NCBI GenBank assembly: GCA_020744225.1 | Contig: JAGMWG010000023.1 | Coordinates: 124,001 to 188,000, forward strand | Length of the DNA stretch: 64,000 nucleotides | Direction: 5' to 3' | DNA from: Paraphoma chrysanthemicola | Lineage: Eukaryota; Ascomycota; Dothideomycetes; Pleosporales; Phaeosphaeriaceae | Shown: positions 11,290 to 23,633 of the stretch, piece by piece | Numbering within the stretch: position 1 is the first letter of the stretch | How the letters are laid out: the number at the start of each line of letters is the position of its first letter | Notes under the pieces: generated by a model | The model's database searches: none | Told to the model about the DNA's origin: nothing | The model's input: only the letters and a program-made list of their open reading frames with translations | Position numbers and translations under genes: made by a program

Positions 11290-14200
11290 GTGATCAGATC
11301 GAAGCGTAGAAAGTCGGGGGAAGGGGATGGGGGTCGGGTATATGTATGAATGGAGTGCGCAGGGACGCTAGGCGGACTGTGTGGGGGTGACGACGAGGGT
11401 ACGTGCTGACGCAGACGAGGATCGCTCGGAGCGAGAATTGAGAAACAAAAGCGGCGCCAAAGTGGCTTGGCTGCCCCGACAGTATCAGCTTAGCGGGGCT
11501 GCGAAAGATGACTGTTGCGGAGAGCCCGTAATCTGGAGCCGAGTGCACGCCGATGCAGGGGGGAGCTGGACGTCGCGATGGCGTCTTTCTGCTTGATTCC
11601 TGCAGCGCGGCGATGTGGCTCACGCTGGCGGTGCGGAATGCAAATGCTGGGCCCTGGGGGAAATCACAGCGCGCGGCACTTGCCTTGCTCGGGGCTGTTG
11701 CTTGGGTGAGGAGGTGGAGCACGCAATGTTGGGAGAGCCGTCGGGTTTGCACAAATTTGCAGCTGAAATCTCTGTAGCGGTGAACGTCGGCGAGTGCGCG
11801 CTGCAGGGCCGATGTGGTTGCAGTGGCTGTCGTGAGGCTTTGGTGGAGAATAGAAACGTGTGGTGCTGATAAGACAAGGGGTCCCGTCCGACTTGTAGCC
11901 AGCGCAGCCAGCGTACGTGAGCAGGGCGAGGGCAGCGGGCAGTCGGTGCGACCGGATGCTGTGGTGTGGCAGTGCGAGCAAAAAAGATGGGGATATGGAC
12001 AGGGCACGACAAAGACAACTGCGATCTGGGTTTTGGGTCTTGCGGGTGTCTGGCTTTTGGACAGTAATCACGACACGGGGCGCCTTCCGTCTGATATAGC
12101 CGTGCCTTCTCCGTGGTTGTTCTTGCCTCGCCCTGCCATTCCGGTAGGCGTGGTGGACGTGGACGTGCGACGAGGCAGCTGCGTGTCACGGTGACTGGAC
12201 TTCTGAGCAGCAGCAACCCAGCAGCCAGCAATCAATCACATCCAGGATGCCACTCTCGCCGCGCATGCAAGGCAGCCGGTCAACCTCGCTGGACCGCTTC
12301 TGCTGCCCAGTGACATGCCTTAGCACCGCTCGCGACCTTGGGGTTGGCGTCTCGGGATGAGGCCCATCTCCCTCGGTCCTCTCACACATGTCACGGTCAG
12401 ATGACCAATGGGGACTTCAATAGCGCCTACAATCTTCTCAGGTGGCGTGCACTGTGTTGCACCACAGGAGATGTCCTTTGACGCCCCGATTGGGACGAGT
12501 GTTGGACAGGGCGGAGAAGCGTGTGGGGACTCGACTCCGGGGTACTATAAGCGTAGCAAAAGCAACCTTCACTGTCCACATTCTGCCGCTCCATCACACC
12601 ATCAGGAGCACATCGCAATATCGCAGAGGCAAGGACCGAGCACCATGTGCAGGGTGCTGCCAACCCGACTCGCACAGCACCCACGGCCCGCCTTCGATGC
12701 AGCTCCCGGGCCTCAGATGAAGTCGGTGAACTCACGCAGGGCCACCTCCGCCGAGCATCGCCTCCAACCGACAATACAGGCAAAATTGGTCCTTCATCTG
12801 CTTGTCCAGGCTCGCAGCACGCAAGCAGTCTGCCTGCAGCACGACATGCAGTCCGCGACTCGTATTGGCTGCAGGCTTCAAGCAGGCGAAATCCGCTGCG
12901 TGTCGTATCTCCAGTCGCTCGTCGGATTCCCATGTGGCGGGGTTCCCCTATCCTTGGCTTTCCGCGCCAGATCGTGGGGGCTCAGGGCTTTTTCCTGCAA
13001 CGCACTGCGCGGACCGCCTGCTCCGGCTATGGCGCCAATGTTTGTGCTCATATTGCCTAGGCGAGGCATTGCAGCAAAAGGCCTGTCCACGTCCACAGCT
13101 TAAAGTTCAGGTGAATTCTCAGTCGCACAAGACGACGTCGCATCTCAACGCGCCATGCTGACCCTGGGTCCGCTATTCTTATCAGTTCTCAAAAAATTTC
13201 GCAGCGCTTCAATAGTCTGCCCCACTGATTGAGACAGGTGTGCCGGTTGGGGTGCTTAATCCGAAGAAAATCCTTTTCCGAGCCGCGACTCTGGCAACAA
13301 ACGACGTCACTTCAGGGCCGCACGTGGAAAATCGTCTCGGGTGTTGTCGGGACGGAAAGAAATGGGGCCCCATCATGCTGCGCTGGTTGGCACTTTAGCC
13401 CTTTGGAGCAATCCGAGATGCAAGGTACCACTGATACGCTTTGTCGAGCACAATGCCCTCGAAACAATGCTCCGCCATCTGTGCCTTCAGGATCAATGCC
13501 GATGTTCTTCCAGCTGAATCCGAGTCAACGCTAAGAATGCAAAAATACGCACGGAACGTTGCACAGTTTCATCCACGGTCAGCGGAATCCCCAGTCCGTT
13601 TCGCGACGGTCTCCTTTACTGTCGGAACGCCGTTGCCGACCATACTGCTTCTCCCGATAGTCGCAGTCCGCCCCTTCAGCGGAGCCCCGCTGAGCAAGTT
13701 TTACGACTCCTCGCCCGACATGAGGTGACCAGGTCATGCTGGGTCGTCATCAGCCTTGTTGATGTTCCCACCGCGATTCCCCGGATCTTCACAGATCATA
13801 CTGACGTGAGCTGCGTTGATAATTGATGAAAACGGTAGGTTACGCGTACAGATTTCAGGCTCACCAAGCGGCGTCGATTATCCGAGTTCAAGCTTCTGGG
13901 GCCCCGCATTGCAACCGCCAAATTTTCAAAGGACCGATGCAAGACGAAGGCCATCCAGGAACCACAGTGACATCACTCTCAACGTTTTTCGGGCAACAAC
14001 TCCAGACCCATGAGACGATCGCTCTTGATGTCATCAACCGGCGCTTTTACTCGCAATAGGTCCTTGCCATGATCTACGCCACGGTAGAAGTACCGGTCAT
14101 GGATGTTCGAGCGTACTTGACATCAGGCCTAGAGTATATCGCCAGGCGCAGTTGCATCTCACCAACTTCCGCGGTAGACTTCGGCCAAATAAAAATTGAT

Positions 14201-17200
14201 CAGGACGAGCTCACAAATAGCACCACATAAGCTTCACGGCAGTCTTTGGCCTCGGTGATGCAAATTCACCTCATCCTCGGAAGTCGGTGAGAAAGTGGTG
14301 ATTAAATTTCCGTGGTAGACGCGAAGTTCCTCCTCAGCTCCTCCTTTGTTATTTTCACAAGCCTTTTCATGCCATTAATATCAAAGCCATCCAATAATAT
14401 CTTCTCATTCTATCCTAAACTCTTTTCAACCTTTACTACATCTGCACTGAAGATCAAATGCGGACACAAGGACACTACCGGGTAACTGCCGGGTATCGTG
14501 AGTATGGGGGTGGGGTAGCGGCTTTCTCCACACTCGGTTGAGCACCACGTACTTCAGCCGCAGCTGAATAGTAATCTTATAGTGATGAGACTAAATCGTG
14601 GGCCAGACGTTCCATTCCAAAGCAGTTCGCAGCCAGCGGTGCCAACTATTCGCCGATGCCAGATGCCGTGTCGATCAGAATAGGCAATGTTGACTCATGT
14701 AATATTACCAAGATGGACAATGGGCATGGTGTGATCGAGTGTTGATACGATGATGCGTCCAGATGGACTGCGGTCCCGCTAGATATCCACGACCCGCGAG
14801 CTCAAGCAGCTGAAGGCGCGAGTAAAACAGATACGATACTCAGATCAGGGACACTATATGCATGGCCCCAGCCTTAGCACCCAGACCTTTTGCGTCGTTG
14901 TGCGCTATCAAGTACACCGTCCTTGACTACTTGGTGTGGTCCGGAACCTATGAGATACATGTCTAGATGTTCATCGAAAGTAAGCACCGGATTACCGCCA
15001 AATCCTCAGTGCGCTGCATTCATGTAATTCCAAAACCACGAGACACTTGTGACATTATTCACATCTGATTGCACAAATCGTCGCAGCGTGGCAGAAAGCC
15101 TTTTTAATAACGTCCAGCGAACATTATTATGCATACATAAGTCCGAAGTAATGTGGGTACTCAGCCCCCAATTCCAGCACCTCCACAACTCAACTCTGAG
15201 ACACAAAAAGCTCCCCTCAAGCATTCCCATTTAACATCACACATCCTATATTCTCTCCATCCAAATAACTCCATCTCACGCATCTACATCAAACTTACCT
15301 TTCATGCACACGCTTCGCTCTACTCCTAGTTCTCTTTCCTCTATATCATACGGTCCAGGACCAGCAATATCCACGTCAAATACACCACACACAAAAACAC
15401 CCAGACTACAAGGTACGAAACATCATAGCATGCGTGCATATAACGCACTTCCTCCTCCCACTCCTCCCACTCCTCCCGCCAAGTCCACAGGGTACGAAAC
15501 ATAACACACGCACCCTCGATCCTCCTCACGCATGCAGTCCCTCAATCACACCCCACGTGCGCTATATTGCTGCTTTGCTATACATGTCCCCCGTGATACG
15601 TAGTTCATGGGAGTCAGAATGGGGATATAGTATTTGTGTGATATAGATAGCACTTCCCGAAAGGCGGACTTGAAACAACGGAAAGTACATGGCCGCATGT
15701 ACCTTTTAGCCTTGTGGTGTTGGGTTACACCGAGACATGTATGGACTTTTGGTGTAGCGATGTTGGCTCGCTTGGGTGAATGGTCAGAAATGCGAGTTGG
15801 AGGTGGGTAGTCGGCACGGGATTTGCTTTACTTTGCTTGTGCTAAAATTGCTTGTGTCAAAGTTCACCACTGGTAAGGCGCACTAAGCTATGAGTTTACA
15901 GCTTGGGTTGAAGGGAGATCACGCGAATTCTGGCAAGTAAAGCCGTGGATTCAGCCTCGTGCGTGAGGGATCTTGATGGAAGAGACGGGCCATGGAGGAG
16001 ATTCAGATTGGGATCTTCACGATCCTTCAGTGGGCCAGGACTGCGCGATGACGAAGGGATGAGGTTGGTGTATATTGCAATCATTACGGCCTATCGACGA
16101 TTGACAGTGATCCTTCGACCATTCTGATCGCGATCGATAAGGTACTGCTCGGTACGAGCTGCGGAGTCGCCAGGACGAGGCTCATATGTCGCGAGCAAAA
16201 GCATCCGTTGCATCATCTCTTACATCCTTCAGTTCCATCGAGGAAAGATGTACATCTCTTTCCCCACAGTGCCTGTCACAGATAGAACACCCCTCCTCCG
16301 CACCCGCACATCGCTTCATCAATCGGTGCATGGCACACTATCGCGACGTCGATCATGCCCGCACCTCCCCCAAAGCCATCTCGGTATTATGCATGCCGAG
16401 CACGACGTGACCGCGGACCTGTATGACTACACACCTTCGTGGCCTTGTGGGAAGCTCGCTCGCGTACGGCGCTCGTGCCCGTGGTAGCGAGTTCGTGGGG
16501 AAGGTAGGCGAGACGAGACGCGGGGCCGGATCAGATGACCTTTATGAGGCTGATCAGACTTTCTGTAACGAGGCAGGAGCGTCGATTTACCAGATTGGAA
16601 AGTTGGCACGAAGCGACTGTCTCGCCGCTTTTACGCAGTGTCATGGTATGCAGGCCGCGGGGTGTTGGCGCCAGAGGTTGAAACTTCCCCACGACATGTT
16701 GCGGTCATGCGGGTTGGGGGCGGTGAAGTAAGAGGGCTGCGCGCTTCGCGCGACACGATGCCGTGAGCCGTCGTGTCTGGACGACTGCCGGGAGATCGCT
16801 ACACCTGCGTCGTACTCGCGGGACATCAAAGACCGTGTGTGACTGCAGGCAGGGTCCAGATGTCCAGATCACCGCTTGAGGCGCATCTGCTGTGTAGGTG
16901 GCGAGACTCGTCGCGAAAGCGGACCGTCACTGCAACTAGTTTTGTTCGTACTGTGCCTATCAGCAGGTCACGATGCTTCGCAACTGCTCAGGCGAGTGGT
17001 AGTGAAACGCCTCTTGAGCAAGTTTGTTTTTCTGCCCCCACGCCGAGGTCCTATTCACCCCGCTTCATTCATCCAAATCCCCATACTCCGTACGCCACCG
17101 CTGCCACGGCATCCAAAACGAGCACGAGTTTTGCCGGTCAGCGGTACCATTGCGCTGGGTCCCGGCACGGCGCTTCCCCGAACCTAGACTGCAGCAGTAT

Positions 17201-17762
17201 GCCGCTGTCAGATGGGCGCACGTGCGTCTGTGATTGAAGCAAAGAGACTTTGTACTTCCTTCTTCATGCGACCAATGTGCGCATACCGCTTGTGTGGCGA
17301 AAAGAACGAATGAGCCAATGCGGGCTGTGGTTGGAGGATGAATGTTACCGGACTTTACGCTTGGAAACTACCGGTGGAAGAAATGCGTAGCTTGTACGTG
17401 ATGTGCGATAAGAAAGTGTTTAGTTGCTGACATCAGAGCACTTCGGGGTTACCTGAGCAGAAGGTCTTCAAGTTCTGGCGTACGACATTGGTGATCAAGC
17501 TCCAGTGTATGGGGCACCCCACACGGCTAATAGCGAACCCGTCCTGTGGGCAACGGCATCCCTGTCATCGGTCTGGACGCAAGATCTCAGACTTGATTGG
17601 AACCGTCCTGGATTGGAGAGTCTCCCCTTGAGAAACGCATACGAGAGTCGCCCCATGTATCAGCAAGACTTGCTGGTGAGCACCGAAGCGTGGCTGAAGA
17701 AAAGTGCTGTAACACGAAGTCCTAATATAAGTGCAGGGGCCTCGAATCATGTAAGCCTGCTT
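11290..17762. other. Long intergenic region upstream of creA
   Basis: About 6.5 kb between the creA start and the 3' end of the RAD51 paralog, both on -. A C-rich run precedes the creA ATG on its own strand (11310-11340). SYGGRG-type sites lie at 11493, 11654, 12511, 12523 and 12537. Open stretches of 237 codons (11294-12007, -) and 231 codons (12408-13103, +) lack any domain and overlap others on the opposite strand. 15240-15550 is pyrimidine-rich with CTCC repeats. I see no transposon. Confidence 0.5.
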
Positions 17763-19246
17763 TTACGATGTAGAGGACCGAGCTATTTTAGTACTGCGTC
17801 TTTCTGGTAAAGGCTGCGGGTCGTCAGGGTTGGCTCCGTCCTCTATGAGCAGGCCCTCGGCGGCGACCTCATCGTCCTCGATCCAGCCGTAGAGCTCATC
17901 AGAGTTTGGCTCCTCGCCTGCATCCTCTTCGACTTCGGCGAAGGGCCTTTTAGGCGGTCTCGCTTGGGTGAGACGAACGACAGGCGCTGCAATATCATCG
18001 GCGCCAATGCTTATGTCGCAAAGTCCTGTCTGAAATGTGTCAGTGGTTGGTCGTTACACACGCAAAGCGCATGCGAATCCTATATTGCAGGATTGCAGGG
18101 CGATAGATTAACTCACGTTCTCGATCGCGAAGGGGATTACACTACCGACCCCACCCTCTTCGGCCAAAGCCACACCATTCAGCTTCACCAGGCCAGCAAA
18201 CCGGGCTTTGCGCAATCTATCGGCGTCTGCGGTGTCTTTAGTCTTGGCTTGGCGGACCCAGTCGCGGAACAGGACCAGACGAGTGGAAACACCGTTTTCC
18301 CATTCGACCCCAGACATTGCTGGGACTAGTAGTGCCCTCGATGCACCCCGAATCCGGGTGATTGTTTGGCATGTGACGAGCAGCGCGATGTCATGCAGCG
18401 CCGCAAACCGAGAAAATGTTGAGATGAGTTCATTTATCACGGCGAACCTGCGTCCTGCGGCCCATCGCGACTGCTCATTCTTGTTCTTGCCATCAACATT
18501 GCGGGGGTAGGCGTTGTCGATGAGAGTCGAAAGCGAGTCTATCACAACCAGACTTGTGTGTTGCGGAGGAAATGTTGGGGGTGTGTGCATGAAGAGCGCC
18601 AGGAGATGCGCCAATGTTGGCGCCGCGGTGTGATGAAAGTGGCTGCTTACTTGATCCCGACATGTCCCAGGCGGGGAAGTTGTATCCGTCCCGCTGACAG
18701 GCTGAGACGCTTCCTGGGATGCGGGGAAGACGTTGAGAAGACGCTGAGGGATCAGTGGCGCACACGCAGCATCTGCAAGCTATTAGCCTCGATATATTGC
18801 ACGCACAGAGCGCTGAGCTCCGGCCCCAGGGCGTGTGTACGCACCCACCCAGACGACGCGCTGGCCCTCGCGCAATGCATTCACAGCTGCCTGGATTCTT
18901 CACTCATCTCAGTCCCGTGCGTGCACCAGCGGCATGGAGCTGTATTTACCCAAAACTAGTCTTGCCGACTCCTGACGGGCCGAATATCTCGGTCACCTTT
19001 CCGCGCATGTACCCGCCCGAGACATCATGGCCCGGCAGGCCCTGTGGCGAAAGGAGGCTGTTGAGCTGAGATATACCCGTGGAGACAGTGCGAGCCCCGC
19101 GGGCGTTGAGGTTGAGGAGAGCCTGGGACGCGGAGACGGTGGGTAGTCTGTCTTTGGCAGTATTAGCATAGAGAATCAATGCCATTGTGCTTGAGGCTGT
19201 ACGTACGCGACAAAGGTGAAATCAAGGGCGTGTCCTGGCTCGCCAT
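17763..19246 (-). CDS. RAD51/RecA-family recombinase paralog
   Basis: A RecA-fold ATPase related to the RAD51 paralogs (RAD55, RAD51D or XRCC type), expected to help RAD51 in homologous recombination. About 405 residues from five exons. Later introns are 18949-18898, 18844-18773 and 18116-18030. Walker A is GPSGVGKT at about 71-78, Walker B SLVVIDSL at about 172-179. Between them are LREGQRVVWVDAAC and a nonconserved loop. The C-terminal exon is acidic (EVEEDAGEEPNSDEL), with a basic KRPF patch. The first exon is uncertain. I prefer ATG 19246 (MASQDTPLISPLS) spliced over an intron carrying TGCTAATAC, with donor GTACGT at 19206 or GTACAG at 19202. The alternative is an in-frame ATG at 19185 with no first intron. 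Two ACGCGT boxes lie upstream. I cannot say which paralog it is. Confidence 0.86.
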
Positions 19247-19310
19247 TGGGACAATTCGTGGATCGCGGGGTGCGCTGCTGGGTAGGATGCCGATGTGAAG
19301 AGTGCAGAGC

Positions 19311-19335
19311 AGTCCAGTCCAGTCCAGTCCAGTCC
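19311..19335. repeat. (AGTCC)5 pentanucleotide repeat
   Basis: Five perfect tandem copies of AGTCC, read directly. It lies about 65 bp upstream of the preferred RAD51-paralog start. Confidence 0.95.
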
Positions 19336-19397
19336 CGTGATCAGGCGTTGTCGCAGGCGTGTAACATGACGTCGGCCGCTGCTTCAAACTGTTCACG

Positions 19398-19421
19398 ACG
19401 CGTCTGGGTGATGCGACGCGT
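19398..19421. promoter_or_regulatory. Paired MCB boxes (ACGCGT)
   Basis: GACGCGTCT occurs twice, 18 bp apart, giving ACGCGT at 19398-19403 and 19416-19421. This hexamer is the MluI cell-cycle box bound by the MBF complex (Mbp1/Swi6), which drives S-phase and DNA-repair genes in yeasts. The pair is about 150-175 bp upstream of the RAD51 paralog, a fitting target. Use by MBF here is inference. Confidence 0.6.
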
Positions 19422-19773
19422 CTTTGGAGGTATTCACATGCAAAATGATGAGTCTTGGTGCGGTCGAGACGCCATGTCACGCGAACGAGCTAGCTCAGTC
19501 AGCATCTACATGACTCGCCGCCTGTTGCACTTCGCATTCCACCACATGTTCTCGAAGCACAAAGCGCGGTCCTTGCAAGCCGTTTGGGGGACGTTCCGCA
19601 GCTACCAGACTTTCACTTCAATTCTGGATTAGGAAGGTTCCTTGAGTCTTGGCTCGGCTTGGCCCCACGCGATAAAGAGCCTCCTTCCCAGGATTCAAAG
19701 CCTGCAGGGAAAAGAAACATCATCGACAACCCGCCCTCAACTACTGGCAGAATACATTACAAGAGCTAGAGAC

Positions 19774-21277
19774 ATGGATCCATACCAGATTGATGAGGAC
19801 TCTCATCCCATAGAGGTTATTTTGGCATGGGGCCACAAGGCTCTGACCAGTGTGGGCATCACGCCTTCCATCAACACCCTCCTCATCACCCTTGCTGTAA
19901 TTCTCACCCCTCTGGTTCTCGTGGCGGGTTTTGCGCTTACCCAGCGGGACGCTCCACTTCCTCCGCCTGCTGGCTGCCGCAAGTTGGGGCTCTCCGGACG
20001 CACTAACCTCGACGACCAACACTCGAAGGTCTACGCTCGCGGGGGCACACGCACACCCTCGAATCCATGGACAGTCAAGGCACTCTTCGTATACCCCTTG
20101 AAGTCATGTGCCGGAGTCGAATTGGAACACGGCGAGATCAGTTCAAAGGGTTTCAGGTACGATCGTCAGTTCACCCTTGGCCAGCTCGTTACAGGCCTGC
20201 CGTCTATGGACGGAAAGGTCACGAGCGAGTGGCAATTCATGACTATGCGGAAATTCCCGCGTCTCGCAAAAGTTGAGACCGAAATCTGGGTTCCGGATCC
20301 ATCAGCACCTGGCTACAAAGAAGATGGCGAATGGGTCAAGAGCGAGGGCTGCATCGTTGTACGATTCCCATTTTCTCCGGACTCCGACTTCACAATCGGG
20401 GGTCTGAGAAACTACGGCAAGATCTTGGCTGCAAGGATGGCAGGCCGCACTGAGCCAATGTTGGAGTTCAGATTGCCGTTCAATCCGTCCAAGGAGCGCA
20501 TCAAGGAGAGGGGATATAGGAGCGAGGTGCTACGTATCTGGAGAGATGCCCCGGAAGCGCTAGATGTTCGCTCAGAAATTGATCCGGAAGTGCTAGCGAA
20601 GCTGAAATACACACTCGGCACATCGAATCCTGTGACAGTATTTCGAATCGACACAAACAAATACCGGGAAGTACACAAGTGTGCTCCGAAGAAAGCGGAC
20701 GTTGGTTTCCAAACCGTCATTGGCATGCAGGACTCGGTACGTGCTATACAGGAGCTCCCGTCTAAGGATTATCGCTTTTGAGTCTGCAAGCTGACAAACT
20801 TAGTATCCGTCACACATCGTGAACCTCGCCTCGGTCCATGATGTCGCCACCAAGCTTCCTCGCAAGCCAAAGCCATTCCACTTGCAGGTTCCTCTCCTCG
20901 ATGCTCTTCGCTTTCGCGCAAACATCTACATCACCGGCCCACCCGCATTTCACGAGGACGATTGGACCCGTGCTCGACTCACTCCATCAACTGGCTCGGC
21001 CACGACCCATGCTCCCATCGATTTGCATGTTTCGTGCCGTACCACACGCTGCAATCTTCCCAACGTGGACCCCGAGACTGGCGAAGCCGACCGCAATGAG
21101 CCGTCGACGACGCTAAGGCAGTATAGGGTCATTGATGAAGGCAGCAAGAGCGCGTGTTTGGGTATGATGGTTACACCATTGACCAATGGAGCGGTCAACG
21201 TAGGCGATAACATCGAGGTACTTGAAACTGGAAAGCATTTCTTCCTAGGTGGAGAAGGGAGGAAGGTATTGGGGTGA
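19774..21277 (+). CDS. Membrane-anchored MOSC-domain protein (mARC-like)
   Basis: A molybdenum-cofactor sulfurase C-terminal (MOSC) protein of the mitochondrial amidoxime-reducing-component type, 478 residues. One intron, 20737-20803 (67 nt, phase 0). A single membrane helix lies at about 33-55 (INTLLITLAVILTPLVLVAG), followed by the MOSC N-terminal barrel starting at WTVKALFVYPLKSC (about 95-110). The catalytic region reads CRTTRCNLPNVDPETG. C404 aligns with the Mo-ligand cysteine of mARC proteins, followed by the invariant VDPETG. Such proteins reduce N-hydroxylated compounds using electrons from cytochrome b5 and its reductase. Location at the outer mitochondrial or ER membrane is inferred from the anchor. 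ATG 19774 is chosen because the upstream in-frame codons offer no ATG. Confidence 0.9.
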
Positions 21278-22154
21278 ATCGGACAGCCAGGCAGGTGGAG
21301 GATTAGTACACTAGTCCGCGCTTCGGCGCACTTGGAGACGACTGCAGTGAATCCCAATCGAGTTAATCACTCGACGCATATAGCTGGCCGCGACGATCGG
21401 TCATTCGATTGTGAAGTTTGTTCACGCCCTTTCCCAAGCCTCTCTATAGGATTCCGCACGTCTAGTATCCGTTTATCTTCATGCTTCGTCAGTCCTGCCT
21501 ACTTTGACCATATACATCCCACACCGGCGCATGCCAAACAGACCTACTTGATTTTGACACAACTTCAGAAACAGAGTAAGGCTTGGTGCCTCGACAAGTA
21601 CGACGCCTGTCTGTTGCGGACACTGCTTCATTTTCATCGTTTAGAACCGCCCGTAACCCTGGAAAGGGGGAGAGAAGTATAAGCTACAGTAATTTCAGCT
21701 AACAGTCTTGCATCAGAGCTAACATACTGAGATGTAGTGTGCCCTCAGACGGGCCGACTCTGGATAAGGCCGAGCCACACTCCTGTGCAGTTTATTGCAA
21801 GTCTTGCGCCTGTTACTCCCGCGGTCGACATATGAGCCAGACTTTCTAAGCGAGAGACCTAGTTCTCGGATTCTCGAAAGCGTGCTGAGAAGCCTGACTT
21901 TGTTTGGCGCGTACCACGCATTCTTGAACACTAGCTAATGCCTAGAAAGTCGGCAGAACAGAAAAGGTCTAGCAAGTCGGCATAGCAAAAAAAAGGCTAG
22001 CTATTCGGTACAGCTGTTAGCCCAAGACAACGTCACCTCGGTTACCCCACATTTTAGACCATCTCCCTACAGGTACCATTTCAAACTCACATTACTCTTT
22101 TTCCCCACAAAATCCTCTACATCCTACCAATACAATAAGCAAAGATTGACAAAC
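21278..22154. other. Intergenic, MOSC gene to alpha/beta hydrolase
   Basis: 877 bp between two + strand genes. The last 120 bp before the ATG at 22155 are pyrimidine-rich and A-rich, as expected for a fungal core promoter and 5' UTR. A 116-codon stretch at 21332-21682 has no recognisable features. Confidence 0.5.
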
Positions 22155-23277
22155 ATGGCGCCGACCCTTGTCATAGTCCCTGGCTCCTTCTGCCCAAGCG
22201 AGGTCTACGATCCCGTCCTCGATCCCCTGCGCCAAAAAGGCTACACAATTCACGCCTTGGATCCCCCATGCTATCCCAAAAATTACAAACAGGGCGTTGC
22301 CGCACCGACAATGTACGACGATGCCGAGTTCGTGAGTAATTATGTGCAAACACTTGCAGATAAGGGCGAGGATGTCGTGCTCCTATCGCATAGTTATGGC
22401 GGTAAGTCTCTCCGGCAAGCCTCCCTTGTTTACCTCTAGCAGTATAAACTAGGAGGTAGGATATTGTGTAAGTTTTAACAGTAATTGATCAATATGATTA
22501 GGTATCCCAGCAACAGAAGCTCTAAAAGGCTTAACCAAGACCGAACGCACTGCCCAAGGTAAAAAGGGAGGCGTAACACACGCCGCATACCTTACTGCAC
22601 TTGTTCCCGAAGTCGGTGGGAGTCTGGGTACGACTCTTAAAGGCGGTGCAGCGCCATTGGATGTTGATGTGCGTTACTCTCATCCTCCCATCATATTGTT
22701 CAATACGATCCAAATCTTCCAAACCCAGACCCCTCGGAATCTATACGACTTGTTTCTATAACTATATTTGACTAACTGATCCACGAAAACAGGACGGTTG
22801 GCTTCGCCACTCACAACCCGCCGAAACCGCACATCTAGCATTCACCAATCTCCCCGCCGAGCGCGGAATCCAACTCGCCGCAAACCTAGGTCGGCACTCA
22901 GCAACCTGTTTCAGCGACGCGCTCACGCATCCCGGGTATCGCGATGTGTCTGTGAGCTGGGGATTTTGTGAGGAGGACATTTGTGTCAATCCCGAGGTGC
23001 AGCAGGTAAGTTCAATAATCCGTTTATCTGTAGTTTGGAGCTTGGTGTTCATATGCAGTGACTTGTGTTCGGGTGCATGGATGCAAGGATTGGGTTTGGG
23101 ATTGTGCTGATGATTTGGTAGACTGCGATTGATGTCATCGAGGCGAGTTGGAAGGGCACGGAGAGAGAGGGACAGAAAGTGGATGTTACCAGGTTGAAGG
23201 TGGATCATATGCCGATGTATAGTGCTGCGGAAGAGACGACGAAGTGGGTTGAGGGATTGTTCACCAAGGTTAAGTGA
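22155..23277 (+). CDS. Alpha/beta hydrolase (AB hydrolase_6-like)
   Basis: A soluble alpha/beta-fold hydrolase of 260 residues from four exons: 22155-22401, 22502-22668, 22793-23005 and 23122-23277 (introns 100, 124 and 116 nt, longer than most here). It opens with PTLVIVPGSFCPSEVYDPVL, the first strand and oxyanion turn of this group. The nucleophile is S80 in LLSHSYGG, where the first Gly of GxSxG is Ser. The first exon ends inside this motif, at Gly83. The likely catalytic His is in KVDHMPM near the C terminus. The group contains esterases and unassigned proteins found near metabolite genes. Substrate unknown. It is convergent with the bZIP gene. Confidence 0.9.
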
Positions 23278-23633
23278 GATGCTGTAAAGTTGTGGATTTG
23301 AGTGTGGCTAATGAGGGTGTAGGTTGAGTGGGTTGATATAAGGCACGATGATGATGTGTTAGCTTTGTCAAATCTCATAAGGGTTAGCGGGATTTAGAAC
23401 GCAACTCTGGCTGTCGTTTTGAGTCGTGTTGATACTGAGTCTTCATCTGATAGCTGAAGCATTTGCTGACTTCCATTGCATCATCTTCCTTCTTCTCCAT
23501 ATCTATGAACATACGCTCACCACGTTACCTGTCATCCATGCTTGTTTTCAAGATATATCAATGAACAAAGTTAAATACTCAAAGCCCTCAATACCACCCG
23601 ATCCACCATCTTCACAATTGCCCCGAACACAGG
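23278..23633. other. Convergent 3' region, hydrolase and bZIP gene
   Basis: 356 bp between two stop codons facing each other. It must hold both 3' UTRs. No gene or repeat seen. Confidence 0.6.

Larger units (their letters stand above)
19247..19773. promoter_or_regulatory. Shared divergent promoter, RAD51 paralog and MOSC gene
   Basis: A 527-bp region between two start codons facing away from each other. It holds five copies of AGTCC at 19311-19335 and two ACGCGT boxes at 19398-19403 and 19416-19421. The region is the only space available for both promoters. Confidence 0.7.

Noticed and set aside
11294..12007. 237-codon open frame on - directly upstream of creA
   Set aside because: Low-complexity Pro/Ser/Arg/His translation, and it overlaps the C-rich leader. 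More likely creA 5' leader or promoter.
12408..13103. 231-codon ATG-started open frame on +
   Set aside because: No domain, random-looking Ser/Arg/Cys/His-rich translation, and a 168-codon frame overlaps on the other strand. Probably chance in GC-rich DNA.
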